This document shows, one piece after another, positions 1 through 9,662 of a stretch of DNA of 64,000 nt. Each line of letters begins with the position of its first letter. Position 1 is the first letter of the stretch. The stretch spans positions 24,415 through 88,414 of the forward strand of contig CADADA010000004.1 of the NCBI GenBank assembly GCA_902786515.1, given 5' to 3'. Below the pieces are notes generated by a model. That model ran no database searches. It was given only the letters and a program-made list of their open reading frames with translations, and was not told the origin of the DNA. A program made the position numbers and the translations under genes. Source of the DNA: an uncultured Lachnospiraceae bacterium. Its GTDB lineage: Bacteria; Bacillota; Clostridia; Lachnospirales; Lachnospiraceae.

Positions 1-3000
1 TTCTGTCAGTTTATGAAGATAACTTGCGTATCTCCATACATTCGAATCATCAAGCGCAGCTTCTATCTCATCCAGAAGACAGAATGGTGACGGTTTTAAA
101 TTCTGTATTGCAAATAACAATGCGATAGCCGTCAATGCCTTCTCTCCACCTGATAACTGCATCATATTCTGCAATTTTTTTCCCGGAGGCTGTGAAATAA
201 TACTGATTCCCGCTTCAAGGACATCTTCATCCTCATTAAGTCTGATTGTTCCCTTGCCTCCTCCAAAAAGCTCCTTAAACACTCTGTCAAATTCAGCCGT
301 TATCTCTGCAAATTTCTCGGTAAATTGTTTTCTCATACCCTCTTCTAACTCTTCAATAATATTTACGAGCGACTGTTCTGCCAGAATCAGATCATCATGC
401 TGTCCTTTTAAAAACAGATATCTTTCCGAAACATTTTTATAATCTTCTATCGCATTTACATTTACGTCACCAAGGTTTCTGATTGAACTTTTAAGTGAAG
501 AAATATGTTTCTTCATTTCAGGTACATTGGTTAATGTATCATCCTTCATATCCATTGCTTTTGTCACTGTAAGCTCATACTCATTCCACATATAATTAAT
601 CTGTGATTCATTTGCTTCTTCCAGTTTCTCCTTCTGTGAATTCAATCTGAACACTTCTTTGTCTATTGCGGATATCTTATCGTTTAATTCTTCACGTTTT
701 GTAAAGAATTCCTTATGATTTTTCGTATGTTCCTCTTTTTCTGTAATAACATCCTGTATTTCCTTTTCAATTTTTTCAGACATACTTAAAGATTCTGTAA
801 CTGCATCCCTTATTTTCTGAATCTGAGTCTCTTTTTCCTCTACTAAATCTGTTGAATGATCTGCATCATCCTTTAATTGCAGCAATTCATCATTCAACTT
901 TTTCATTTCAGATTCAACTCTTGACAGATTTGACTCAAGAAAAGAATTTTTCTGTTTCATGCTCACGCATGTTAAATGAAACTCTTCAACCTTTTTATTC
1001 TGGAGTTCTTCTTCTGTTCTCATCTTATCTATCTCAGTATTCAATTCGGCAATTCTTTCTTCCAGTGATTTATTTAAATCTTCATACGTCCTTAGCTCTG
1101 AATTAAGCTCACTGTGATTTTCCTTAATATCACTTATCTGAGAAACGATTTCCCTGTTTTCTCTCTCAAAGCTTTCAAACATCCCAAGAATTTCCTTCTT
1201 CTTAGCATCTGCCTGATTCAAATTCATCTTAACAGTATTTTGTAAAATATACTGCTCCTGAAGCACCTTCTTGATTGCTTCTGATTCACTGGCAAGTTTT
1301 ATCTTATCATCTTTCCATTTTTCAGCTTTCTTAGCATTGCTTTTAATGGTGTCCGATATTTCACCTATATTTTTTTCCAGTTCTTCAATCTCTCTTCTTC
1401 GTCCCAAAAGATTGCTTTGATTTCTAAACGCACCACCGGTCATAGAACCACCCGGATTAACCAGTTCACCTTCCAGCGTGACAATTCTTAATGTCCTGTT
1501 ATTCTTTCTCGACAAACTAAGTGCATTATCAATGTTGTCCGTAACGATGATTCGTCCGAGAAGAAATTTTGCAATAGCCTCATACTCCGGTTTAATTTTA
1601 ACCAAATCACTTGCAAGACCAATTACGCCTTTTTCATTAAGTGCCCTCTCATTATTAAATCCGGTTCTGTTGACTATATTGCTTAACGGCAAAAATGTTG
1701 CTCTACCGAACTGATTTTTTTTGAGATATTCTATTAATCCTTTTGCAGTGTTTTCATTGTCTGTAACAATATTTTGAATATTTCCACCCAATGCCGTTTC
1801 TACGGCTATCTCATATTTTTTTTCCGTCTGTATAATATCTGCAACAACACCAATTATTCCCTTATTGTTCTTTTTTACTTCCATTACTTTTCTGATGCTG
1901 TTTCCATATCCTTCATATCTTTCAGTTATATTTTTCAAAGACTCAAGTTTAGATGTATACATATGATACTGTCTCTGATTTTTTTCCTGCTCTCCCTGAA
2001 GTTTATTCTCTTCAGACACTATCTGTTTTATCTGTGCATTAATATCTTCCGTCTTTTCGTTTAATGATATGATTTCATCATTTATTTTCTTTAATTCACC
2101 TTCAAATTCTTTTATATTCTCCTCCTGCAAGGCTTTATCACTAGATGACTTTATCAGTTTCTGGCTTATCTCCGCCTTACGAATATTAATCTGCTCCATC
2201 ATGGTGTCGTATCTTTGCATCTTTGCCTGAATCTCGGACTTCTGATTTAAAAGCTCAATAATCTCCGTCTTCGCATCTTCCACCTGCTCTGTAAGTGTCT
2301 GGATTTTTGAACTGATTGCCTGTAATGAACTGTTTTCCTTTGAATGAACACCATCAGCATCATTTAATATTTTCATATTCTCTGAAAGTTCATTTTCATA
2401 TTCTGTTTTTTCCTTCAGATAATCATTCAAAGAACTTTCAATTGATTCCATTCTATGTTCAAAATGCTCACGGTTCTGCTTTGAAGAATTAATCTGTTCT
2501 TCTAATAACTTTATCTCACTTTCCTGCTTTTCCTTAAAAATGATAAACTGATTAAGCTTAGTTTTCTTCGATTCAAGTTCATTTGTCAAATCATCTATCT
2601 TTTTCTCGACTTCTTCATAATCTGACTTTGTCTGTTCATAAAGCTCTTTTGTATCTTCCATTTCATCTTCAGCAATAAGTATCTTGTCCTCCAGCTCTTT
2701 GAGCTTATTCTCTATAGATATCACTTCATTTAAAAATAAATTGATATCATATTTTTTTAGCTCTTCTTTCAGTTGTAAATACTGCTTTGCAGTTTCCGAC
2801 TGTTTCTCTAATGGCTTTACCTGCTTTTCCAATTCGCTTAGGATATCATTAATTCTTACAAGATTGTTTCTCTCATCTTCCAGTTTCTTTTCCGTTACAA
2901 TCTTTCGTCTTTTATATTTTACAATACCTGCCGCCTCATCAAATAATTCGCGTCGTTCCTCAGGCTTTCCTGACAGTATCTTATCAATCTGACCCTGTCC

Positions 3001-3423
3001 GATAATCGAATATCCCTCTTTACCGATACCGGTATCATAAAACATTTCGTTGATATCTTTTAATCTGCATATATTCCCATTAATCCTGTACTCACTTTCT
3101 CCTGAGCGGAAAAGTCTTCGTGAAACAGTCACTTCTTCATATTCAATCGGTAATACATGATCCGAATTATCAAGTGTTATTGCAACCATTGCAGAGCCAA
3201 GTGGTTTTCTGTTTTCTGTACCGGCAAAAATAACGTCCTCCATTTTTGCACCACGCAGCTGTTTGATTCTCTGTTCACCAAGAACCCATCTTACCGCATC
3301 GGCAACATTACTTTTACCACTTCCATTTGGACCTACAATACCTGTAATACCATTATGAAATTCAAAATGAATCCTATTGGCAAATGACTTAAAGCCATGT
3401 ACCTCTATTGATTTTAAATACAT
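1..3423 (-). CDS. smc: Chromosome partition protein SMC (3' end cut by window edge)
   Basis: SMC is the ATPase of the bacterial condensin that compacts and segregates the chromosome with ScpA and ScpB, both encoded at 37.5-38.8 kb. The frame is open for 1141 residues from ATG at 3423 to the window edge; the family is about 1190 residues, so only some 45 C-terminal residues are missing. Walker A (GPNGSGKS) is at residues 31-38. Long coiled coils flank a hinge encoded at roughly 1.4-1.8 kb (with GELVNPGGSMTGG). The C-terminal Walker B with D-loop, LLDEIEAALDDSNV, is encoded at about 44-85. An AGGAAGG site inside the end of rnc, 5 bases upstream, sets the start and implies translational coupling. 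Identity is certain. Confidence 0.97.
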   Translation of the reverse strand, partial: MYLKSIEVHGFKSFANRIHFEFHNGITGIVGPNGSGKSNVADAVRWVLGEQRIKQLRGAKMEDVIFAGTENRKPLGSAMVAITLDNSDHVLPIEYEEVTVSRRLFRSGESEYRINGNICRLKDINEMFYDTGIGKEGYSIIGQGQIDKILSGKPEERRELFDEAAGIVKYKRRKIVTEKKLEDERNNLVRINDILSELEKQVKPLEKQSETAKQYLQLKEELKKYDINLFLNEVISIENKLKELEDKILIAEDEMEDTKELYEQTKSDYEEVEKKIDDLTNELESKKTKLNQFIIFKEKQESEIKLLEEQINSSKQNREHFEHRMESIESSLNDYLKEKTEYENELSENMKILNDADGVHSKENSSLQAISSKIQTLTEQVEDAKTEIIELLNQKSEIQAKMQRYDTMMEQINIRKAEISQKLIKSSSDKALQEENIKEFEGELKKINDEIISLNEKTEDINAQIKQIVSEENKLQGEQEKNQRQYHMYTSKLESLKNITERYEGYGNSIRKVMEVKKNNKGIIGVVADIIQTEKKYEIAVETALGGNIQNIVTDNENTAKGLIEYLKKNQFGRATFLPLSNIVNRTGFNNERALNEKGVIGLASDLVKIKPEYEAIAKFLLGRIIVTDNIDNALSLSRKNNRTLRIVTLEGELVNPGGSMTGGAFRNQSNLLGRRREIEELEKNIGEISDTIKSNAKKAEKWKDDKIKLASESEAIKKVLQEQYILQNTVKMNLNQADAKKKEILGMFESFERENREIVSQISDIKENHSELNSELRTYEDLNKSLEERIAELNTEIDKMRTEEELQNKKVEEFHLTCVSMKQKNSFLESNLSRVESEMKKLNDELLQLKDDADHSTDLVEEKETQIQKIRDAVTESLSMSEKIEKEIQDVITEKEEHTKNHKEFFTKREELNDKISAIDKEVFRLNSQKEKLEEANESQINYMWNEYELTVTKAMDMKDDTLTNVPEMKKHISSLKSSIRNLGDVNVNAIEDYKNVSERYLFLKGQHDDLILAEQSLVNIIEELEEGMRKQFTEKFAEITAEFDRVFKELFGGGKGTIRLNEDEDVLEAGISIISQPPGKKLQNMMQLSGGEKALTAIALLFAIQNLKPSPFCLLDEIEAALDDSNVWRYASYLHKLTE

Positions 3424-3428
3424 TCGGT

Positions 3429-4148
3429 TTACCTTCCTGTTTTCTTATTTAGTAGTTTTATTGCATTATATGCAGCCTCCTGTTGAGCCGCCTTTTTTGT
3501 TCTTCCTTCCCCATATCCGATTACTTTATCATCTATAACAGCATTTACTCCATAGCATTTATCATGATCAGGCCCCTCTTCTTTTATAATATCATATTTT
3601 AAATTTCCTTTATGATATTTTTGTATCAACTCCTGCAAAACTGTTTTACTATCATAAAATAACTGCTTATTTTCAATGTCGTTTAATATAAAGCTTAGAA
3701 CAAATTTTTTTGCAGGCTCCATTCCTCCATCAAGATATATGGCTCCCAGCAGTGCCTCTACAGCATCGGATGTCACGGAATCCCTTGTTCTTCCCCCTGT
3801 TCTTTCTTCTCCATGTCCTAGAAAAAGATATTTACCAAGACCAATCTGTTCCGCCACTGCCGCTAAAGGCTTCTCTGATACAAGACCTGCTCTTAATTTT
3901 GTCAGCTCCCCCTCTGCTTTTTCAGGATAATTGAGATACAGATATTCACTTGATATCATCTCTAATATGGCATCTCCAAGAAATTCTAATCTCTCATTAC
4001 ACTTAGACTTTGCCATCTTTCTGTCATTGGTATACGAGCTGTGCGTCAATGCATGTATCAGCATTTCCTGATGCTGAAATGTATAACCGATTTCTTTTTC
4101 TAATTGACTTAAATCTTTAAGAATAGTATCCGCCTTCCTTCTGTTCAT
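3429..4148 (-). CDS. rnc: Ribonuclease III
   Basis: This endonuclease cuts double-stranded RNA in rRNA and mRNA maturation. The 239-residue length is normal. The signature ERLEFLGDA lies at residues 52-60, and the second acidic pair (D128, E131 in SDAVEALLGA) completes the metal site. A double-stranded RNA binding domain occupies about 165-235. The gene ends 5 bases before smc and follows acpP, the usual acpP-rnc-smc order. No good Shine-Dalgarno precedes the ATG, and a perfect hairpin lies in the leader between acpP and rnc, so expression may be attenuated or self-processed. RNase III autoregulation is known in other bacteria; here it is only inferred. Confidence 0.97.
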   Translation of the reverse strand: MNRRKADTILKDLSQLEKEIGYTFQHQEMLIHALTHSSYTNDRKMAKSKCNERLEFLGDAILEMISSEYLYLNYPEKAEGELTKLRAGLVSEKPLAAVAEQIGLGKYLFLGHGEERTGGRTRDSVTSDAVEALLGAIYLDGGMEPAKKFVLSFILNDIENKQLFYDSKTVLQELIQKYHKGNLKYDIIKEEGPDHDKCYGVNAVIDDKVIGYGEGRTKKAAQQEAAYNAIKLLNKKTGR

Positions 4149-4178
4149 AATTAATCATTTCATATGTTACAACGCAAA

Positions 4179-4199
4179 GTCGCGGCAAAATGCCGCGAC
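4179..4199 (-). terminator. Hairpin between acpP and rnc (weak terminator or processing site)
   Basis: A perfect 9-base-pair GC-rich stem (GTCGCGGCA / TGCCGCGAC) with a 3-base loop lies in the 73-base gap between acpP and rnc. On the minus strand it is followed by TTTGCGTT, a poor U-tract. A partial terminator or an RNase III/RNA-processing site is more likely than a full stop. Confidence 0.55.
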
Positions 4200-4221
4200 A
4201 ACTCATCTAATAACTTACTTA

Positions 4222-4458
4222 TCAATTATCGTTTGTAGCATTCCTAATCTGTTCCACTGCATCGTTTACCGAAACTATTTTTTCTGCCTCTTCGCTAGGA
4301 ATCTCAATATTAAATTCCTCTTCAATTCCCATGATAATCTGAAATACATCAAGTGAATCAGCACCAAGGTCATCAATAAATGTCGTGTCCATCGTGATTT
4401 CACTTTCATTTACATTTAACACTTCTGCAATGATTGCCCGAATCTTCTCAAATTCCAT
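4222..4458 (-). CDS. acpP: Acyl carrier protein
   Basis: The carrier holds growing fatty acids on phosphopantetheine. The protein is 78 residues, acidic, with the attachment serine S35 in LGADSLD. I chose ATG at 4458 because an AGGAAGG site lies 9 bases upstream; the ATG at 4467 directly abuts that site and cannot use it. The Shine-Dalgarno overlaps the TAG stop of plsX, so the two genes are coupled. In the yceD-rpmF-plsX-acpP-rnc-smc cluster it supplies the acceptor for lipid synthesis downstream of PlsX. Confidence 0.97.
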   Translation of the reverse strand: MEFEKIRAIIAEVLNVNESEITMDTTFIDDLGADSLDVFQIIMGIEEEFNIEIPSEEAEKIVSVNDAVEQIRNATNDN

Positions 4459-4472
4459 AAAAACCATCCTTC

Positions 4473-5486
4473 CTAATCATCTTTCATAATTAATTTTTCC
4501 TGAATTATTTCATTAATTCTTTCTTTTTTAAATGATTCACATTGGAATATTGCATTTTTCACTTCAACAGCTTTTGAATTTCCGTGGATTTTAACAACTA
4601 ATCCATTCAGTCCCAATAGCGGTGCCCCTCCATATTTATCAACACTAAATGTCTTAAGTGTACCTTTTAATGCCGGTTTTATGAGTAATGCGCCAATCTT
4701 ACTTCTTAAAGTACTCATCATTCCCGCCTTTATCTTAGACAAAAGCGTTGTCGCTAAACCTTCGTACAATTTCAGGATAACATTACCAACAAACGCTTCA
4801 CAGACAATTACATCTGCTGCTCCGAACGGAATGTCCCTTGCCTCTACACTTCCAATAAAATTAATATCAGTACAGTTCTTCAGCATAGGGAATGTTTCTT
4901 TCACCAATGCATTGCCTTTTTCTTCCTCCGTACCAATATTAACAATAGCTACTCTCGGATTCTTTATCCCGACAATTTTTTCCATGTATATAGAGCCCAT
5001 TCTTGCGAACTGAACCAGATGCGACGAGCGGGCATCGACATTTGCTCCCGCATCGATAAGAAGAGCTACCCCGTCACTTGTCGGAATGACCGGAGCCAAT
5101 GGTGGTCTCTCTATGCCTTTAATCCTACCGACAATCACCTGCCCGCCTACCAATATCGCACCGGAGCTTCCTGCTGATATAAAAGCATCACATTCCCTAC
5201 TCTTAACCATATTCATCGCAACAACCATTGATGAATCTTTTTTCTTTCGTATAGCATTTACCGGAGGTTCATCCATCAGAATAGTCTCTGAAGAGTTCAC
5301 TACCGTTATTCTTTTCTCATCATACTTATATCTGCCAAGTTCTTCTTTAATCTTATCTTCAAATCCGACCAGAACTATCTCAACTTTTTCATTCTCACAT
5401 ATAGCCTCAACGGCACCTTTTACTATCTCACCCGGAGCATTGTCACCACCCATAGCATCAATTGCTATCTTCGTAATTTCCGACAT
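4473..5486 (-). CDS. plsX: Phosphate acyltransferase PlsX
   Basis: PlsX converts acyl-ACP to acyl-phosphate, the first step of phospholipid synthesis in Firmicutes. The N-terminal [16 protein letters not shown] is diagnostic, and 337 residues is the usual length. A GGAGG site precedes the ATG. It has its own promoter (5534-5562), separate from rpmF by a terminator, and is coupled to acpP downstream. I did not recognise a FapR operator in the leader. Confidence 0.96.
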   Translation of the reverse strand: MSEITKIAIDAMGGDNAPGEIVKGAVEAICENEKVEIVLVGFEDKIKEELGRYKYDEKRITVVNSSETILMDEPPVNAIRKKKDSSMVVAMNMVKSRECDAFISAGSSGAILVGGQVIVGRIKGIERPPLAPVIPTSDGVALLIDAGANVDARSSHLVQFARMGSIYMEKIVGIKNPRVAIVNIGTEEEKGNALVKETFPMLKNCTDINFIGSVEARDIPFGAADVIVCEAFVGNVILKLYEGLATTLLSKIKAGMMSTLRSKIGALLIKPALKGTLKTFSVDKYGGAPLLGLNGLVVKIHGNSKAVEVKNAIFQCESFKKERINEIIQEKLIMKDD

Positions 5487-5533
5487 ATCAATCCTCCTTT
5501 TTCTGTATTTTTATACAATAAACACTTACGTTA

Positions 5534-5562
5534 ATTTTACTAGCATGCACCCTAAAAATCAA
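5534..5562 (-). promoter_or_regulatory. Promoter of plsX-acpP
   Basis: The minus strand reads TTGATT, 17 bases, TAAAAT, ending about 48 bases before the plsX start codon and downstream of the rpmF terminator. Good match to a vegetative sigma-A promoter. Confidence 0.65.
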
Positions 5563-5612
5563 TACTTTTTTACGAAATATGGTATTATCATATCATTTTG
5601 TGTTTACGAAAA

Positions 5613-5636
5613 AAAGACACTCTGACGAGTGTCTTT
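5613..5636 (-). terminator. Intrinsic terminator after rpmF
   Basis: A perfect 10-base-pair stem (AAAGACACTC / GAGTGTCTTT) with a 4-base loop lies just after the rpmF stop and runs into a T-tract on the minus strand. It separates yceD-rpmF from plsX-acpP-rnc-smc, probably with read-through. Confidence 0.85.
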
Positions 5637-5648
5637 CAAAAGTCGATA

Positions 5649-5828
5649 TTAATCAACCTCAATGATTTCTTTCTTGTTATATGAACCACAAGCCTTGCAC
5701 ACTCTGTGTGGCATCATCAATGCTCCACATTTGCTGCATTTTACTAAGTTTGTAGCACTCATCTTCCAATTTGCTCTACGTTTATCTCTTCTTGCACGAG
5801 AAGTTTTATTCTTTGGACAAATAGACAT
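5649..5828 (-). CDS. rpmF: 50S ribosomal protein L32
   Basis: This 59-residue basic protein carries PKNKTSRARRDKRRANWK near the N-terminus and four cysteines (C31, C34, C44, C47) as a zinc ribbon, so it is the zinc-containing C+ form of L32. The start at 5828 is fixed by AAGGAGG nine bases upstream, lying within the last codons of yceD; the longer frame to 5864 has no site. The yceD-rpmF pairing is conserved widely in bacteria. Confidence 0.97.
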   Translation of the reverse strand: MSICPKNKTSRARRDKRRANWKMSATNLVKCSKCGALMMPHRVCKACGSYNKKEIIEVD

Positions 5829-5832
5829 GACC

Positions 5833-6357
5833 TTACACCTCCTTAAACTTGTTAAAAACATCAAGTATTTTTGACATTCTAGGGTCTAACTCAGTCCTAT
5901 CACAGTCACAAGGCTGCGTATTGAGATTTGCCCCACATCTATTACAAATTCCTTTACAGTCATCACTGCAAAGAATCTTCATAGGCATATTTACCAAAAT
6001 CTCATTATATACGAACCGTTCCACATCAAATGAATTCTCTACTATAAACGAATACTCATCAGCATCTTCATACTCATCTGACGGTCTGCTCATATCAATC
6101 TCTTTAGCTACTGAAATGTCAAATCTTTGATTCACATTTTCTAAACACCTATCACACGGAATATCGAGTGAACAATGCACTTGTGCCTTCACTGCCAACT
6201 TACGCTTACCAACATTCTGTATACATATAGTTACGTCTTCCTTATCTACGAACGGATAACTTGCATTATTTATAACAAATTCATCCATCTCAATTTTTGT
6301 CGTATACTCTGCCTTTTTATGTTCAGTTGACAACAGCTCCGATAAATCAATCAGCAT
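5833..6357 (-). CDS. yceD: YceD/DUF177 family protein
   Basis: The protein is about 174 residues, a YceD-type protein linked in other organisms to 23S rRNA or ribosome maturation. Cysteine clusters (CDRC, then CSDDCKGICNRCG and CDC) in the central and C-terminal part look like a metal site and match the family. The start at 6357 is preceded by GAAGGAGG with 7 bases spacing; upstream in-frame codons lack a site. It is the first gene after the strong promoter at 6415-6443 and is followed at 4 bases by rpmF. Exact biochemical role is unknown. Confidence 0.9.
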   Translation of the reverse strand: MLIDLSELLSTEHKKAEYTTKIEMDEFVINNASYPFVDKEDVTICIQNVGKRKLAVKAQVHCSLDIPCDRCLENVNQRFDISVAKEIDMSRPSDEYEDADEYSFIVENSFDVERFVYNEILVNMPMKILCSDDCKGICNRCGANLNTQPCDCDRTELDPRMSKILDVFNKFKEV

Positions 6358-6414
6358 ATTAAAACCTCCTTCTTTAAGCACGTTTTAACAGCATGTCTCA
6401 AATCGCACTAGTAC

Positions 6415-6443
6415 ATTATACAAATTTAATAAAGATTTGTCAA
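6415..6443 (-). promoter_or_regulatory. Near-consensus promoter of yceD-rpmF operon
   Basis: The minus strand reads TTGACA, 17 bases, TATAAT: a full-consensus sigma-A promoter about 58 bases before the yceD start. This predicts strong constitutive expression, as expected for a ribosomal protein operon. Confidence 0.85.
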
Positions 6444-6471
6444 TATTTTTTTTACTTTTTCACTGCACCTA

Positions 6472-7398
6472 TTATTCAAACAGCGGTGTTGAAAAATATC
6501 TCTCAGCAGTATCAGGTAAAATTGTTACTACTGTCTTTCCTTCTCCGAGTTCTTCTGCCAGTTTAAGTGCTGCTGCCACATTTGTACCACTTGATATTCC
6601 ACACATTAAACCCTCAATTCTTGCCAGATCTTTTGCACATTTTAAAGCCTCTTCATCTGAAACAATATAGATATACTCGTAAATGCTCTGGTTTAATACA
6701 TCCGGAACTACTCCATCACCGATTCCCATCTGAATATGTGTCCCTACAGTTCCACCTGCTAAAATCGCAGCATTTTCCGGTTCCACAGCCCATATTTTTA
6801 TATCAGGATTTAATGCTTTTAGTGTTTCACCAATACCTGTAATGGTTCCGCCGGTTCCTATTCCTGAGCAAAATCCATCAATAGGACCGGCTACCTGCTC
6901 AAGAATTTCTACACCCGTATGGTAACGGTGTACCAAAGGGTTAGCAATATTCTTAAACTGCTGCGGAACAAATACCCTTTCATCCTTCCCGGCCATATCG
7001 TTTGCTAACTCAACACACTTTTCTATACACTCGCCAATATTCCCCGCATCATGCACCAGAATAACTTTTGCTCCATAATGTTCTACAAGCAGTTTTCGTT
7101 CTTTACTTACAGAATCAGGCATTATTATTACTGTTTCATATCCTTTCACCGCTCCGACTAACGCCAGACCTATCCCCTGATTACCGCTTGTCGGTTCCAC
7201 AATAATGGAATCCTTTGTCAATATTCCATCTTTTTCCGCTTGTAAAATCATGCTGTACGCAGTTCTTGTCTTAACAGAACCTCCAACATTCAGGCCCTCA
7301 AATTTCACTAACACCCTTGCCATCCCGGGTTTAGTCATTCTGTTCAACTGTATAACAGGTGTTTCTCCCATTGCCTCTAAAACATTATTATAAACCAT
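6472..7398 (-). CDS. cysK: Cysteine synthase family protein
   Basis: This fold-type II PLP enzyme makes cysteine from O-acetylserine and sulfide. The length is 308 residues. PLP lysine K43 lies in GGSVKTRTA, the substrate loop is PTSGNQG (residues 70-76), and the phosphate-binding GTGGTITG is near 178. The usual family motif is SVKDR; here it is SVKTR, a variant also known in part of the family, so specificity (CysK, CysM or another nucleophile) is not settled. The gene lies downstream of a zinc-ribbon protein after 59 bases, and upstream of the yceD promoter. No T-box or SAM-type leader is visible. Confidence 0.88.
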   Translation of the reverse strand: MVYNNVLEAMGETPVIQLNRMTKPGMARVLVKFEGLNVGGSVKTRTAYSMILQAEKDGILTKDSIIVEPTSGNQGIGLALVGAVKGYETVIIMPDSVSKERKLLVEHYGAKVILVHDAGNIGECIEKCVELANDMAGKDERVFVPQQFKNIANPLVHRYHTGVEILEQVAGPIDGFCSGIGTGGTITGIGETLKALNPDIKIWAVEPENAAILAGGTVGTHIQMGIGDGVVPDVLNQSIYEYIYIVSDEEALKCAKDLARIEGLMCGISSGTNVAAALKLAEELGEGKTVVTILPDTAERYFSTPLFE

Positions 7399-7457
7399 TT
7401 CTATTTATTCCTTCCTGCCATCTATTTATATGATATGCGTATAACTATGAGGTTTCA

Positions 7458-8054
7458 TTACCATTTAATATATTCTCTTTTGGTTTTCTCTATCATAAAA
7501 AAATCCTTGTAAACTAAAAGATTAACTTTACTATTAATTCCATATGGATGTGTAGTATTTTTTAATTGATACATAATAAACCTATATCCATCCGGTGTAC
7601 TTACAAGCAGTTTAACAACCTGTCCCGGTACACCATTATACCTGACATGATCATCAACATATCCATATACGGTTGCGGTTATTTGTTTTCCCCTTAGTTT
7701 CAAAATAACATATCCCAAAATATTTTTTATTATTACAACAGAAAATCCTACTGCAACCATTGCAAAAGGAATCACAAAAGCTACAATTCCTAACGAAAAC
7801 TCTTCTTTATTGTCTATAGTTGCAGCTATTGGCATTAAAACACCAACAGAACCAAAACTCAGCACGAATATCAAAGGAAATATAATTGTCCAAAAATTCA
7901 GATTAGCTTCTTTGCAATCAATAACCGGATATTCAGTATTTGCATATTCGGTATCAAGACCTGTATATTGTCCACAAAACGGGCAGATTTCTGTTGTTAC
8001 CGGCGCCCCACAGTTTTTACACTTGAGTCCTACACTTTGATTATTTTTTTTCAT
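7458..8054 (-). CDS. Zinc-ribbon membrane protein, unknown function
   Basis: I do not recognise this gene. The 198-residue product starts with a CxxC...CxxC zinc ribbon (CKNCGAPVTTEICPFCG, residues 12-28), then has two membrane segments (about 52-76 and 87-113) and a C-terminal soluble part of about 80 residues that may be a small beta domain. Zinc-ribbon plus two-helix proteins are common in Clostridia and mostly uncharacterised. It sits 12 bases after the papain-like gene, likely on the same transcript. Confidence 0.75.
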   Translation of the reverse strand: MKKNNQSVGLKCKNCGAPVTTEICPFCGQYTGLDTEYANTEYPVIDCKEANLNFWTIIFPLIFVLSFGSVGVLMPIAATIDNKEEFSLGIVAFVIPFAMVAVGFSVVIIKNILGYVILKLRGKQITATVYGYVDDHVRYNGVPGQVVKLLVSTPDGYRFIMYQLKNTTHPYGINSKVNLLVYKDFFMIEKTKREYIKW

Positions 8055-8066
8055 GGCTTTTCCTCT

Positions 8067-9647
8067 CTATTTAATTAATACATCACAGACATACTTCTTG
8101 TTTTTACTTCCGCATATCATTTCCGCAATCACCCTCGTCTTACCTGCCCTTTTTCCCTTCACTTTTCCATTTGCAGATACAGTTGCAATCTTTTTATCAG
8201 CCACACTCCATTTTACTATTCTCTTTGCAGCCTTTGACGGCGCTATCACAGCCAATTTTTTTGTTTTTCCTACTTTTAGTTTTAAACTCTTTTTACTAAT
8301 TTTGTACTTATTTGTAAAATCCAGATTATCAGTATAAGCTTTTATCCGGAAATTTCCGCTATCTCCATAGTCCTTCCATGCACCATCTGATTTCTTAATA
8401 AAGCTCTGACCTTTTGCTGAAACAGAGTTAAATATAATCCAGCCGGCATCATAATAGACATCCTTTCCTATGTACACCTTTGAATCACCGGATAACGTAA
8501 TGACTATCGAATACTTTTCGCCAGGATTTAATAATATATATTTTTTTAATTCTATTGTCTGATAGCCTGCCGTCTTAAGAACTCCTGTCTGTTCAGTTCC
8601 AAAAACTTTTCTTCCGCTTTCCGGATTGTTCCCATCAGACAATCCCACATAAACCTGAATTGAATATTTTACATTTTCAGATTGAGTATTTATACTGATT
8701 GCTTTCAATGCCTCACATTTTCCATTGACAGCGACTGACTTAAAAATATTAGAAATCTTTGATCCATTTTTTATAAGCTTTTTATCCGGACATGCGGTTC
8801 CATCATATTGATAAATATTATCATACATCTTATCCTTTGACCTCATTTGAAACGCACATACATCCGATATGCTCTTATCTTCGTAAGAAATATAGAAATA
8901 TCCGGAATCTGCATAATTTTCTCCCCTGCTTTCTTTCGCAATCCACGCTCCGTCCGTTTCAGGTCTTAAGTTTTCATGAAAATTCTCCCTGCTATATCCG
9001 TCATTCCATCCTACGAGTGTCACCGAATGATTTGCAGACGTACAATCTGTGTAATATCCGCCATTTTCACTGAGGCAGCTTTCATCCATATACATCGCCA
9101 CTGCTGCCGCACCGTGTTCCCTAATACAATTCTTTATATTCTCCTGAGTACAATCATAAAAAAATACATTTTCAACCTGATAAATGCTGTTATAACACTG
9201 CTCCGGTGAAGGCGTGATTCCATATGGAATATCCTGTTCTGATGCCACACCTGCCCCTGTCATCATATGAACAGATGCAAGCTTAATATTTCCACCTGAG
9301 CTAAGCACGTCCCCATCTGTCAAAACATTTCTGTCTCCATTAGTCAGATTCAACAGATCATTCTGTCTGTTATAAAAAAACCAGACAAGCTGTTCTTCAG
9401 ACAAATCTACAGTATTATCCTCGAATCCCTGCCTGATAAGATTATTTTCAATAGCTGCAATAATCGCGAAGGCATAACATGTATTATCCTCTCCGCGATT
9501 TTTAACAGACGTCACCATGCCGCTTTCTCTCAAATCATATACCGGCATTTCTGCATAAGAATCCACACACATTATGCAGCCGAAACAAACGGTAAATAAC
9601 ATGGCATATATTATTTTCAGGAAATAATTTCTGTTAATTGCAGCCAT
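8067..9647 (-). CDS. Secreted papain-like (C1) peptidase-fold protein with Ig-like C-terminus
   Basis: The 526-residue product has a signal peptide (about 1-32, hydrophobic 10-28), then a papain-like domain: nucleophile C57 in NTCYAFA and histidine H207 in SANHSVTLVGW. The position that is usually the catalytic asparagine (KNSWG) reads KESRG, so Asn is replaced by Glu239, and the usual GSCWAF context is CYAF. A beta-rich region follows (about 265-430), of the kind called a lectin-like domain in related clostridial C1 proteins. The last 75 residues form a bacterial Ig-like (Big_2) domain with KLKVGKTKKLAV and WSVADKKIATVS. No LPxTG motif is present. Likely extracellular; protease activity is uncertain. 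Confidence 0.8.
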   Translation of the reverse strand: MAAINRNYFLKIIYAMLFTVCFGCIMCVDSYAEMPVYDLRESGMVTSVKNRGEDNTCYAFAIIAAIENNLIRQGFEDNTVDLSEEQLVWFFYNRQNDLLNLTNGDRNVLTDGDVLSSGGNIKLASVHMMTGAGVASEQDIPYGITPSPEQCYNSIYQVENVFFYDCTQENIKNCIREHGAAAVAMYMDESCLSENGGYYTDCTSANHSVTLVGWNDGYSRENFHENLRPETDGAWIAKESRGENYADSGYFYISYEDKSISDVCAFQMRSKDKMYDNIYQYDGTACPDKKLIKNGSKISNIFKSVAVNGKCEALKAISINTQSENVKYSIQVYVGLSDGNNPESGRKVFGTEQTGVLKTAGYQTIELKKYILLNPGEKYSIVITLSGDSKVYIGKDVYYDAGWIIFNSVSAKGQSFIKKSDGAWKDYGDSGNFRIKAYTDNLDFTNKYKISKKSLKLKVGKTKKLAVIAPSKAAKRIVKWSVADKKIATVSANGKVKGKRAGKTRVIAEMICGSKNKKYVCDVLIK

Positions 9648-9662
9648 ACAACCTCTTCTATC

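Noticed and set aside
5086..5625. Plus-strand open frame of 179 codons opposite plsX
   Set aside because: It is antisense to a clear plsX gene and has no family signal and no ribosome binding site; it is a shadow frame.
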